The notes under the pieces are model-generated. The model ran no database searches, was not told the DNA's origin, and saw only the letters and a list, made by a program, of their open reading frames with translations. The position numbers were made by a program, and so were the translations under genes. Shown one piece after another: positions 11,279-23,574 of a stretch of DNA of 64,000 nucleotides (its first letter is position 1; each line of letters begins with the position of its first letter). The DNA comes from Salvia splendens. Taxonomy: Eukaryota; Streptophyta; Magnoliopsida; Lamiales; Lamiaceae. The DNA is taken from positions 18,683,902-18,747,901 of the forward strand of contig NC_056035.1 of NCBI RefSeq assembly GCF_004379255.2. The letters are read 5' to 3'.

Positions 11279-11632
11279 TAGGGTTGGAACGGTACGGTAT
11301 ACCGCGCCGAAATGGCCATACCGCATACCGTACCGTACCGTGCGGTATGACCAAAAACCATACCTTTACCGTACCGCTTTTGTCGGTATACCAAAATTTA
11401 GATATCGTTACCGTACCGCTTTTGTCGGTATACCGGTATATACCGCAATTGAGGTATGATGCGGTATAACGCGGTATACCGCGGTATATACAAAATGCAT
11501 ACCTTTACCGTACCTAAAACTGTCGGTCCTGTATGATACCATACCGAAAAGTACGGTATACCAAAAATTCAGTATTTTCGGTATTTTTTCGGTACGGTAA
11601 GTGCGATATTTCGGTATATTTTCCCAGCCCTA
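11279..11632. mobile_element. hAT-type MITE rich in GGTATACCG repeats
   Basis: It begins TAGGGTTGGAACGG and ends TTTCCCAGCCCTA, and is flanked by a perfect 8-bp duplication AGCATGAT (11271-11278 and 11633-11640), the size expected for hAT. The body consists of many direct and inverted copies of GGTATACCG, TACCGTACCG and related motifs, giving a high capacity to fold. No coding sequence. Confidence 0.85.
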
Positions 11633-11875
11633 AGCATGATTTGTAAAGTTTTATTCACGTTCAAAATGAAATGGTTGAATATGCCCGAGAACATCAGGCC
11701 CGTTAAGAAATTGCATGATCCAATTAATTATTTTCAATTTCTAGTACCATGAATTATCTAATATAAGTAGGCTCACAGGCTCACAGGCTGAACAATGGCT
11801 ACCAAAACATAGAGGCCTATCAGAATCCGAGATGGACCATTTGATAGCTATAGAATTTAGTCTCTAACCAATTAA

Positions 11876-12507
11876 GAGCATCTCCAATGGCGGACGTCCG
11901 GTCGGACGTGCGCGACGGGCGACCGGGACGTCCGCCATTATGGCAGGGGAGGTCGGATACGGACGTCCCGTGAGGACGTCGGGTGTCCTCGGACGTCGGC
12001 GCGACGGGCGGGCGGAAGTCCGCCATTGTGGCGTGGGTCGGACGTCCGATTTTTAATTTTTTTTTAATTTTTTTTAAACTCTATATATACGGCTCGTTGA
12101 ATTTTATTTCATTTGCCGACATGCGGCAAACAGATGCTCATGTTCGACTTCAGAACGATATTATCGAAGAGGTTTGGACGCGGAAGGGTTGATGTTAGTA
12201 CTTTTTTTTTGTTTTATTAGTACTATGTAATTTTTTTTTCAAATCACGTATGTTTTTTTTTAAATGAAGTTGTTAATTTTTCCCGTTCGTATTCGTGTTG
12301 AAATTTTATTTCCGTAAACGTAAATTGTTTTATTTGTAAATTTGTGATTTTTTTTATTGCGGGAAGTCCTAGTGGGAAGGGCGATGGGAAGGGCGGATTG
12401 TGAAGGGGATGTCCTAGTGACGTGGCAGTGGGATGTGAAGTCCTAGTGACGTGGCGGGAGGTGTTTTCAGGATGTCCGAGTGGGACATCCGCCCACTGGA
12501 GATGCTC
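11876..12507. mobile_element. PIF/Harbinger-type element, GAGCATCTCC family, copy 2 with transposase remnant
   Basis: The reverse complement aligns with 7793-8400 over nearly its whole length, including the GAGCATCTCC ends and a TATATATACGGCTCGTTGAA stretch near one end. Unlike copy 1 it keeps about 80 bp coding for the end of a transposase (12112-12192). Flanking TAA and AAC do not give a clear target duplication. Confidence 0.8.
12112..12192 (+). pseudogene. C-terminal remnant of a PIF/Harbinger transposase
   Basis: A 26-codon frame ends at TGA and contains the pattern R-x-x-D-A-H-V-R-L-Q-N-D-I-I-E-E-V-W. Plant Harbinger (HARBI1-type) transposases typically end in R-x-x-x-x-H-x-x-L-R-x-D-L-I/V-E-H-x-W. 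Nothing of the DDE catalytic core remains. The remnant shows that the MITE family arose by internal deletion of a transposase-bearing parent. Confidence 0.6.
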
Positions 12508-12911
12508 AACACTTGCAATTTTGAATTTTTCTCCATGATTTCCAGCTTAATAAAATTGAAAAGGCTTATTATCAAGCTAGAAAACCTACCATCTTGTACA
12601 GATTCATAGTAGTAATCAATTCTAAAAGGCATGTGACTTATTACAGTTCTAACTATGTAGTACGAGTATTATACTTATTCACTCCATTCTCCTTACAAAT
12701 TAACAGGGTTACTTAATATGCATGCTTAGGCAGATCATAGATTTGAAGGTGATGACGACAAAAATATATGGTAAAAAAAAAAGAAGAAAATTTGAATCTA
12801 TATTTATTTTAATGTGTATGAATTTGTGAATATGCAAATGATTTACTCTGGAACAATTTTAGTTGTGCTTGTGACACAATAACCACATGAGTAAAAGTAG
12901 TCTTTATGCTA

Positions 12912-13172
12912 CTCCCTCCTCCGTTCACCATTTAAAGAGCCATTTTGACTCGGCACGGGTATTAAGAAATTGTTTGACTTTGTGAAGAATAGGAAGAAAG
13001 TGAGTAGAACGTGGGATCTATTTAAAGTATTAGTTTTATATTAGATTGTGAGTGTAAAAAAGTTGGTGGGATGTGGGGTCCGAATACTAAAAGTGGAATA
13101 AAGTAAATGTTTCTATATATCGTGGACAAACCAAAATAACATAAGAGTTCTTTAAATGGTGGACGGAGAGAG
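12912..13172. mobile_element. Stowaway MITE downstream of the aquaporin gene
   Basis: TA-flanked, with ends CTCCCTCCTCCGTTCACCAT and ATGGTGGACGGAGAGAG, long inverted subterminal pairing (TTTAAAGAGCC / GTTCTTTAAAT), and 261 bp. It sits 260 bp beyond the aquaporin stop codon. Confidence 0.85.
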
Positions 13173-13431
13173 TATATGTTTGACATTTTTCATGTGTGTC
13201 CAACTCAACATTGACAAGATCCAATCACTGATCACAGTTGTTTTTAAAAGAAGAAAGTAAATACAAATCAGTGAAATTGAAATATAAACTTTATTACTAC
13301 TAGTTTGATACAAAAAGCACTACACTTATTAGTGCTAAAGCATAAGAAAATGTAACGATAAACAAAAGTAAAAATACAGAGCATATTTTGGCACGTTTTA
13401 AAAATAAGTGCCGAAGTAAAAAACAGAGTCC

Positions 13432-14988
<1,557 letters not shown>

Positions 14989-15081
14989 CTCAATTGATCA
15001 AATCAGGAAATGGAATTATTTGTGGTTTTTTGTTGAGTGAACTATATGAATATGATGACCCTCATTGCTTGGGCTATTGCT

Positions 15082-15089
15082 ATTTATAT
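15082..15089 (-). promoter_or_regulatory. TATA box of the aquaporin gene
   Basis: On the minus strand the sequence is CATATAAATAGC, about 95 bp upstream of the ATG at 14988, a normal distance for a plant core promoter with a short leader. Confidence 0.55.
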
Positions 15090-15099
15090 GAGTAGATAG

Positions 15100-15786
15100 T
15101 GTTTTCTGGAGTCTCTGATTGGATTCATTTTCGCCTCCCCATTTAGGTAAATTTTATTCTATAAATCATTCATTCCAACCTGTCTTAATATTTTTATGAC
15201 TTAATTAACATTGACTCATTATTTAACCTTTGGGATAGAAACAGTACTATTATATGTTAATGCTCTCTTAATTATGGACTAACCACTACTAAATTGTGGA
15301 CTATTTGTGTGGTGACTTTGGAGTTGAAGCTTCGAGATTTTGTTGCATTAATTCGTCCCTTTCATTTTCACAGGAATATTGTTATGCTCTTATTTCCCCA
15401 CCTAACTTTTTTGTGTTAACTGGACCTTTTTATCCATGTCCTGTTTTCGTCTTTTTTTTTCTTGTTCTGACATATGGGAAAAAGAATCATAGCAAGTCCT
15501 TGTTAAAAAATTGAATAAGCTTTGTGTAAGAATTAAACAAGTAATAATACTATTAACATAAAGTGTTTATATAAATTAAGATGCGTGTATAAATTGGAAA
15601 ATCATTCGCGGAAGGAGTATCACTTTTGTGCACAATTCAATCCCAAATAGACATATCAAATCACAGTGGTAGTGTGACAAAATCGACCGGGAAAATATAG
15701 TCAGCAGCACCACCGCCCTTGGACCCACCACTATCATCTCAACCACTAGATTCCTGCCACCTCGCTCCAACAAACATTTGGGCTAA
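15100..15786. other. Aquaporin upstream region and spacer
   Basis: AT-rich sequence upstream of the aquaporin promoter. No gene is supported; short open frames here have no recognisable content. Confidence 0.5.
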
Positions 15787-16554
15787 GAACCTCCAAAATA
15801 AGAATAGCCCGGTCATAATCTAGCCACAAACTCCTCCTGCCACATTATCAATACTAAAAATCCTCCTCCGATGGGATCGATGTGTGCGAGAAGCAGTCGA
15901 AAAATCAAAAGTGGGGCGATAGACGTTGTCCCCCCGGCGTCCCCTGCGTCACGGACTGCATCGCCGGTACCCCCGCATCATCTGCATCCCGGGTGCCCAC
16001 CCCGACATCATCTGCATACCGGGATGCATTCTCGGTACTCCCTGCCATCCCGGCATACTAACCCCGCCTGCCATCCCAGGCATACTACCCCCGGCTGCCA
16101 TCCCGGGCATCATCTGCTGCCATGGGTACATGTTGTAGTACCAGGGCATCAGACCCCATCCACCTCCCACGGGTACCAAGGGAGTTTGAGACTCGCTCGT
16201 CACTTGAGTACCTTCATTGTTGTTATCCATTTCGCGTTGTTGCTCTTGTACAGAAATTAAAATAGAGAGAATACTCGTTAAAACAAGCGGTGCAAATAAA
16301 AATGACGTGCAAATCGCGTATATATAGTGTTTCGAAAATTAAATAAAAAAAATCCGCTCGCCGATCGCACGCCGATCCGGACCTGCAATGGCGGCCAGTG
16401 GATAGGCGAGCGCATCGGCCAGGGCTCGGAAATCGGCGTGCGCTCGCCGATTTTTCCGCCGAAATTCGGCTAGCCGGTTACAATGGTTTGGCGAGCGAAC
16501 CAGCTAGTGAATCCCCGACACTAGCCGGTTCGCTCGCCGCCATTGTTGATGCTC
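15787..16554 (-). mobile_element. Deleted PIF/Harbinger-type element
   Basis: The right end, read on the minus strand, is GAGCATCAACAATGGCGGCG followed by repeated GCGAGCGAACC and CGGCGAGC motifs. It abuts TAA (16555-16557). Inward come a TATA box (about 16317-16327 on the minus strand) and a short open frame. The left end is uncertain: GAACCTCCAAAAT after TAA at 15784-15786 resembles the right end only weakly. Confidence 0.5.
15949..16230 (-). pseudogene. Short frame inside the Harbinger-type element, possibly the start of its Myb-like ORF
   Basis: A 93-codon frame starts at an ATG about 90 bp behind a TATATATA box. It encodes MDNNNEG, then a Gly/Met/Pro-rich repeat with several PGM and GMQMM units, and a stop. 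Autonomous PIF/Harbinger elements carry a transposase and a separate Myb/SANT-like protein, and Met/Pro/Gln-rich N-termini occur in the latter from memory. No Myb domain remains. Alternatively it is an unrelated captured exon. Confidence 0.4.
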
Positions 16555-16814
16555 TAAAGAGCTTAATCTTATTTTCTGTTTACTGCCACGTGTCGTGAGG
16601 GATAATGGTATATCTAAAAATTCAGTACTAATTTATAGATGTGGACTAGCTTATTTGGTCGGTCGACGGGAGTAATAAAAATTCATTATCCTGTGACTTT
16701 GAGAGGATGATGAACCTACTACTGCCACACATTATTCCCCAATCCCATGTTTTTCTATTAGAAATTTGCTAATGAAGTAAGTAAGACATTTTTTTAAGCC
16801 AAAATAAATAAATA

Positions 16815-16997
16815 TTCTCCGTCCCATAGTAGATGTCACGCTCTTCTTTTTAATTTGTCCCATAAAAGTAATCATATTTTCTCTTTTAGAAAAAGTTCCT
16901 TCTCACGTCAATTATAAAATTATATTTTCTCTCAACATTTAACACACAAAATAACATCTCCTAAAATTTCGTATCATTTACTATGAGACGGAGGGAA
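16815..16997. mobile_element. Stowaway MITE
   Basis: TA-flanked, with ends TTCTCCGTCCCATAGT and ACTATGAGACGGAGGGAA inverted; 183 bp. Confidence 0.85.
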
Positions 16998-17264
16998 TAT
17001 TATATCTCTCTTACTTTATTCTCTTTCTTATTTTATTTCTCTACTTTTTTCACTCCTGAAAATATGTGTCTACAAGAAATATTATACTCCTGCATGAAAT
17101 GGGACGGATGGAGTATTTAAATCTGGATGACTATTGGTCTATTTCATAATTTATACTCTGTATAATTAATTCATTAAATCATAATACTTGCACATTTCTT
17201 AATTATCTCATACAATTAAAATTTTAATGAAACTTGTTATTTAAAACATTAGGAGTATATTTTA

Positions 17265-17519
17265 CTCCCTCCGTCCCAAAAAAATATGTGCACTTACTAT
17301 TTTCGTCCGTCCCACAACAAAAATATGTGCATTCCATTTTTGGAAAGTAAATATCAATTTAATAATGTAGGTTTCACTATCTACTAACTCTACTTTTACT
17401 ATCATTCTCCTCATCTCTCTTACTTTAACATATCATTCTCCTCTTCTCTCTTACTTTATCAATTTTGTCTTAATTCTCGTGTCATCTCATCCACCCATAT
17501 TTTTATGGGACGGAGGGAG
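17265..17519. mobile_element. Stowaway MITE
   Basis: TA-flanked, with ends CTCCCTCCGTCCCAAAAAAA and TTTTTATGGGACGGAGGGAG inverted; 255 bp. Contains the AATATGTGCA subterminal motif. Confidence 0.9.
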
Positions 17520-17762
17520 TATGTGACACAAAGGCCACCTCTGAGAGTGAGAGTGAGAGTGAGACATTGTATTATGTCTATGGAGTATAAATTATATGAC
17601 CATGGGTATTAGCAAGAATTGGATAATTATAATTTTAATCTTATTTAGAAGTATATTTCTATGCGACAGATGGAGTATAAATGATCTTTAATCTTATTCA
17701 AAATGAATTATAACTATTAAACAACAAGGGGTTTTCGAATGGATAGTAATGTAATTAGAAGT

Positions 17763-18063
17763 AGATTATAATTTAATTAAAACTTATGAATTTAGTTTTC
17801 ATAGTTGATTAAAAAAATTAAAGTTTCCGTCAGTGAGTGCGGCCTTTTATATAGTCTCCTCAAAGTGATGAATAATTATGAGCATGTCCTTCCATATAAT
17901 CTTCCCGAAATAATGGATAATTATATGATAATTAAAATTTCAGTTGGAAATAGATTATAATTTTTAATTAAAACTTATTAATTCAGTATTTCGTGGTTGA
18001 TAACGAAAATCAAGTTTTTATCACATGAGTGCGGCCTTTTATATAGTTTCCTCAAAGTGATGG
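17763..18063. repeat. Diverged direct duplication with GAGTGCGGCC motif
   Basis: The segment 17763-17869 recurs at about 17953-18063. Both end with GAGTGCGGCCTTTTATATAG followed by T(C/T)CTCAAAGTGATG. The spacing is about 190 bp and the copies have diverged by small indels. Confidence 0.75.
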
Positions 18064-18212
18064 AGTATACTCCCTATATTTGTGAAAAATAATTTTATTT
18101 TGTCATTTTAGAATGTCTACGAAAAAATAATTTCATTTTAAAAATAAAAACATTCTCTTATACTTTATACACATTATTTTAGCTATCTCTCTTAACCTTT
18201 CTCTTTCTCATT

Positions 18213-18624
18213 CCTACTTTATCTACTATTTTCTCCTCTCTTTTATTTTATTACTAATTTTTCATTAAAATCGTGTCACCCATAACTAAAATTTTTTTAT
18301 AGGTGAAGTGAATAGTAGTAGAATATTTGTTGCATTGGGCTGTGGCGTCAACTTAAAGCCCAACATAATTCTATAAAACAATAGCCCAAACTAAATAATG
18401 TGTAGCTTGTAAATTGGTTTGTCTACTTTATCTATTAATTTTCTTCTCTCTTTTCTTTTACTACTAATTTTTCATTAAAATCGTGTCACCCATAAATAAC
18501 ATTTTTTATAGGTGAGGTGAATAGTACTATATTTTTTGCATTGGGCTGTGGCGTCAACTTAAAGCCCAATATACTTCTACAAAACAGTAGCCCAAACTAA
18601 ATGTACAGCTTGTAAATTGGTTTG
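18213..18624. repeat. 210-bp tandem duplication
   Basis: Two direct copies, 18213-18422 and 18423-18624, share long runs such as ATTAAAATCGTGTCACCCAT, TTGGGCTGTGGCGTCAACTT and AGCTTGTAAATTGGTTTG. The first is preceded by a Stowaway-like left end at 18070 (CTCCCTATATTTGTG) that has no matching right end. Confidence 0.85.
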
Positions 18625-18752
18625 CAGTTTGTACAGCTGCAACAAGGGATATCACATTAGTCAACACGCAAGTGGGAATTTCTAACATACCAAAATTTCA
18701 GTTTAATTAAGTCATCAATTCAAATAGGGGTTGATCCTATTAGCCCTATATA

Positions 18753-19002
18753 CTCCCTCCGTTCCTAAAGAAATTGACAAACTTATATATGACACGAATT
18801 TTAATATAAAATTGATAAAGTACAAAAGAAATGGAAAAAACTAAGAAAGAGAGCGAAAAGATAGTAGAAGTAATGTTAATGGATTGTGGAGTCCGCATTA
18901 TTAATGGTGTATTTGGTTAAAAACTTTCCATATTTAGACTTTGTCCAATTTTAAGGGATCGCCAAAAATGTAAATCAGTCTATATTTTAGGGAATGAGGG
19001 TG
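18753..19002. mobile_element. Stowaway-like MITE, degraded right end
   Basis: The left end is CTCCCTCCGTTCCTAAAG. The right end inverted is CACCCTCATTCCCTAAAA. Both are next to TA. Confidence 0.55.
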
Positions 19003-19013
19003 TATAACTATTA

Positions 19014-19236
19014 CTCCCTCTGTTTCTTATTAATTGTTCTGGTTGATTGAAGCACTTCTTTTTTGCATAGAAATTAAGAATAGTATATTAAGTGGATGGT
19101 AAATAAAATAAGAGAGATGAATAAATAATAAAGTAAGACAGATGGTTACTTTTTTTTACTAAAAATAAAAATGACTAAATTATGTTGAAACTTCCTAAAA
19201 TAGAAAAATGACTCAATTAACATGGAACGAAAAGAG
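19014..19236. mobile_element. Stowaway MITE
   Basis: TA-flanked. The left end CTCCCTCTGTTTCTTATTAA pairs with the inverted right end CTCTTTTCGTTCCATGTTAA. It lies only about 11 bp from the previous element. Confidence 0.7.
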
Positions 19237-19522
19237 TACTTATTCTTCTATTTCACTTGACAATTGACTCAACATTTTAATAATAATTGTAATAAAAATA
19301 AATAGCTACATAAAAATAAGAAAATAAAATTAAAACCCCTTATATATTCATTAGTAGACTTTATTGACATAATATAATACTAATAAATATATAAAAACTT
19401 TGAAGTTTACAAAATATTCTGAAATTGTAAAAACATGCTAAAAAATTTATCCAAATACATTTATATTTCATTTTAATTTTTAAAATTTCATATTACATTT
19501 TTAAACATGCCAAAATTTTTTA

Positions 19523-19736
19523 CTCCCCCGTCTCACAAGAATATGCACTTGTTCTTTTTTAGTTCATCCCAAAAAAATATGCGCTTTCTAAATTTGGAAA
19601 CTATTTTCTCTCTAATGAGGTGGGACTCATTCTCCACTAACAATACTTTAATTACTTTCCATTCTACTTCTATCTTATTTTACCAATTGTGTACCCGTGC
19701 TAATCCAAAGTGCATATTCTTGTGGGACAGAGGGAG
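19523..19736. mobile_element. Stowaway MITE
   Basis: TA-flanked, with ends CTCCCCCGTCTCACAAGAAT and ATTCTTGTGGGACAGAGGGAG inverted; 214 bp. Confidence 0.85.
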
Positions 19737-19745
19737 TATAATATA

Positions 19746-19997
19746 CACCTTCCGTCTGCCAATAGGAGTCTCATTTCTTGGTGGTACGAGTTTTAAGAAA
19801 TGTAAAGAAAAGTGAGTGAAAAAAAATTAGTGAAATATGGTTCTCACTTGTATGTAATAGTTTTAAATAAAATGTGAGTGAAATAAGTTAGTAGAATGTG
19901 AGACTCTATTACCATATATGGTAAAAGTGAACCGGGACTCCTATTTGTAGATGAACTAAAATGAAAAAACGGGACTCCTATTCGTGGACGGAGGGAG
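19746..19997. mobile_element. Stowaway MITE
   Basis: TA-flanked, with ends CACCTTCCGTCTGCCAATAG and CTATTCGTGGACGGAGGGAG inverted. It belongs to the AATAGGAGTC subfamily also seen at 34453. Confidence 0.8.
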
Positions 19998-20590
19998 TAG
20001 TATTCTTAGTAGTGACATTTCTTTTGGGCACGTGAATTATGAAAATTGTGTAAAGTGAGTTAACTAAGTGGAAGGAGAAAAATAGAGAATAGAATAAAGT
20101 AGAGTAATGGAGATAGAGTAGAGATAATAAAGCAAGAGGAATATAAAATCAGAGAAAGGATTTGTGTTGTTTGTTTTGCAAAAATGAAAATAAATCAACT
20201 ACAGTGAAACTGTAAAAAAGGAATACGGTTGAATGTGGGAGTACATTAGAAATATAAGACCATTAAGAATGAAAAGAACATATATTAATTTTAATATTTA
20301 GCCTTCACTAAAGGTCATTGTTGGTTCTAAACATATGACGATTTTATGATTTTAGTCAATAACATTATCTTTTGAAATATTCTTTCTCGCACAAATAAAA
20401 ACAGTTCGGATTTATTCCATTTTAGACAAAAGCCATCAAAAATTGACGGTCAACCCCAATTAACCCAATTAAGTGTATTTTGACTAGATAAACAACTTTT
20501 TATTAAAATATTTAATTTTTTTAAAAAAATAATACAATTGGCTTTTCAAAAATCAAATTAAAAAAAGGTAAGATTTTCAAAATTAAAATA
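19998..20590. other. AT-rich spacer
   Basis: No gene or intact repeat recognised. Confidence 0.5.
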
Positions 20591-20683
20591 TTGGGTTCGT
20601 TCTTTTTCTTTCTCATCTTCATTCGTATTTCAGAAGAACTCTCAATAACCCTACTTATGTGCAAGAACCCAACTTCGTCAACT

Positions 20684-20920
20684 ATGGAGCGATCGAACTA
20701 CAGCAGAGGCACCGATGAGAGTGGGGACGGATGTGACCTCCGATTCAGGTACGATATTTTCCATTGCAACAAAGTGGCTTCACTTCGAATAGTCAAAAGA
20801 CATAGGAAACCTACAAAGGGAAAGCTATACTTTGTTTTTGAAAGAAAAGAATGCTAATTTTTCAAGTGATGCGAGCTGATCGACGAAGACGGCAATAGAA
20901 AAATTAACGAGTCTTGTGAT
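20684..20920 (+). pseudogene. GRF-type zinc-finger protein remnant
   Basis: From the ATG at 20684 the frame reads a short acidic/Ser-rich start, then C-N-K-V-A-S-L-R-I-V-K-R and K-P-T-K-G-K-L-Y-F-V. It stops shortly after E-C (20857), and FFK-C-E-like sequence continues beyond. The GRF zinc finger of plants has this order (C-x-C-G, A-x-LRT/LRIVKR, G-R-x-F/Y-x-C, FFKW). The second metal-binding part is interrupted by stops and key Cys positions are replaced, so this is a decayed gene or a transposon-borne copy. Confidence 0.45.
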
Positions 20921-21129
20921 GTATGGATTTTGTTTCTTTGATATTGTAGCATTTGTTTCAATTCATCAATCTCGATTTGGAGTTAATGATCATTGACCTT
21001 CTCATTGTCTCCTCTCACTTCTGTCTAAATTATTTTTGTGGATTACACTTCGATTTCCAAGTGTATTTCTCTTTGTTTGTATTATAGTGATCGCTCGAAT
21101 TTGCTGCACTTTATTTTGGATCATTTTGA

Positions 21130-22390
21130 GCTTAAATTGGATTTAATATACACTTTTTGTATGTTTTGGTGTAGAAAATGAGAGAAATAGAAGTGGAGGC
21201 ATGGGATAGCAATGATAGATAAATGTGAAATTTATAGGCCAAAGTGCAACTACTAAAAGTAGGAGGGTCAGAACAGTAAATTGGAGAAAAATGTTGTGAC
21301 CTAGCTCCAAAATCAGCCGCCACACATAAGAAGAGAGAGGAGGGCAGATTCAGGAAGAGGAATCCACGCTGCTACACATTCGACGCAGAACTCACATCAT
21401 CACACACCACAATGGAGAGAATTTTCTTAGACAATGGTTGAAGATTCATTTCAACGCTGCTACTGTTCGGGAAGAATTTTTACAGCTGGAATTCTATAAC
21501 CTTGGATAGTTGCAAGGAGAAACACTCATTTTATTTGCTTTTTAAATCATTTGAACTCACTGCTATTTTGCAATTTAGTTTCTTTCTTAGGGAAATCAGC
21601 TATTGTTATTACTTGCACTGGATTTTAGTTTATTGCTTTTAGTTTGTGCTGTCTTTCTCTCTCGAGTGCTATGGAGTCAGCTTGTTATCCAAGCATATTT
21701 AGTTATTCACGTTATTTAAGTAGTTAGATTTATGGATGGTTTGTTTCCAAGCTTAAGACTCATATATATATTTCCCATGTTCCATTTGGTTTAGTTGTTT
21801 CAGATTTACAATTTTTAGTGGCCTTTTAATGTTTGTTAGTTCTTGTGCCTATTTTGATATGCTAGTTCAGATTTTAAATATAGTTTAGTTTGAGAATGTT
21901 GTTGCTCTTGGGGTTTGAGAAATTGTGTTCCGAAGCTTGCTTATTTTTTTCCTGTAACTATTCAATCTTGATCTTGTTTTAAACTGCAAATCCATTACTC
22001 TTGTTTCTGAAATGATTTCAAGCATTTTTTTTGTTTCAAGTTGCCATTAGTTTAGGAATTTTAATGCATGCCCCGTCTCTGATTTCAGTCCCATGTTTTT
22101 CTCAAAGCATTCAAAACACTCATGCTCAGTTTATTTGGATTTAGTTTAAGCTCTCATACTCAATTTTCATGCTTTCCAAGTTTCCCACTTTAGTATTTAG
22201 GTCGATCTTGTGGCTAATATCAAAAATCCCGTGTCATAGAATCGATCTTGAGTATGTCCCTAGTCTTTGTGGTTGTACCCCGCTCTTGCCGCTTATACTT
22301 GGTGATATTAGTTGCATAAGTGGGAAAATTATAAATCTTGTTGAAGTAGGGACACGTGCACACGACACACGTGCAAAAATCCTCTCTTCA
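21130..22390 (+). repeat. Probable 5' LTR of the Athila element
   Basis: The region ends CTCTTCA two bases before the primer site, as an LTR should. The left limit is a guess because no second copy is in the window. Confidence 0.4.
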
Positions 22391-22392
22391 AA

Positions 22393-22410
22393 TGGCGCCG
22401 TTGCCGGGGA
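22393..22410 (+). other. Primer-binding site of the Athila element
   Basis: TGGCGCCGTTGCCGGGGA starts with the TGG that pairs with a tRNA CCA end. It is the primer site characteristic of Athila elements, complementary to the 3' end of a plant tRNA-Asp according to family knowledge. Confidence 0.85.
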
Positions 22411-22628
22411 GGGAAGGCGTTGTTTATGTTTGTGTTTAGAGGTTTTGGTGTATATAGTTTTGATTTGTTTGTTTTTTCTTTTCTTTTCAGTTTATGAGTA
22501 GAGACTCAAGGTTTGAACACTGAAACAACTCACCCGATTGGAGAGACGCCTAAACTAGTTGGCAGGTCAAGGAAGCAGTATCCTCTGTCACCACCAGGTT
22601 AGGGTTAACAACAGGAGATTCAGTCCAG

Positions 22629-23574
22629 TTGAGTTCGGAAAGTGACGAAGACCCAACCTCACCAATCAAAGAAGAAGTAGAGTCATCTTCGGACTCAAGA
22701 AGAGAGGAAGGAGTTATCATGGCGGCTGAACCAGATAACGACCCCGAGATTGGCTCACTCAACGCACATCTGAATGGCGAACCATCCCAAGCCATTGATA
22801 TTACCCCACCCCAGCAGGCGATTGATATCAAAACAAACGTGTTGGCCGTGATGCCGCATTTCTACGGGCGAAAGATTGAGTGCCCATATGAATTTCTCCA
22901 TGAGTTCTGCAAACTATGCAGTATTCAGAATAGGCCCCCTAATTCGACTGAAGAGAATTACAGGTTGCGCGCACTCCCATTTGCACTGAAGGGTGAGGCC
23001 AACACATGGTTATTAAGGTTACCGGCCAATTCTATCCGCACGTGGGCAAACTTCAGACTATTTTTCTTGGACTACTTTTTTCCCTCGAACAAGACGAATT
23101 TCATCAAGAAGGAAATTCTAGCATGTAGACAGGATTATGATGAGTCCTTGAGCCAGTATTGGTCACGTTTCAAGGGATTGCTCGATTCTTGCCCCAACAA
23201 CCATGTGCGAAGCAGAGGTCTACAACATTTTCTACGAAGGGGCGAATCCAGAGTCTAAAGATTTACTAAACTCTTCGAGTGGGGGGAATTTCACAAAGAA
23301 ACGTGTGAGCGAGGCCAGAGAGAGTTTGGAAAGATTGATTGATGCAAAGAAGGCGTATGATTCCCCTCATACTATCATTAGAAGGGGAAATGTGGATGCA
23401 GTGAATGTGCAAAATGATGATAGTATGGACGCTAGGATGGGTAAGCTGGAGAAGACGATTCTGACCGCCTTAGGAAAAAATAATTCGCCGGCCCTAGCCG
23501 AAAAGGCCAAGCAAATGCCTGGCCTAAAGGAAGGATACCATTCCTATGTTCAGCTAGGAGAAGGAGATTTCTAG
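22629..23574 (+). pseudogene. Athila gag, frameshifted
   Basis: Two overlapping frames (22629-23258 and 23203-23574) together cover the gag core: FYGRKIECPYEFLHEF, ALPFALKGEANTWLLRLP, TWANFRLFFLDYFFP and a FKGLLDSCP segment, then YNIFYEGANPESKDLLN. This is the Athila/Ty3 capsid-nucleocapsid protein. The frame changes near 23205-23250. The following 23578-24663 is a Gln/Asn-rich linker with further breaks (frames 23609-23986, 24020-24286, 24283-24663). Confidence 0.8.
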
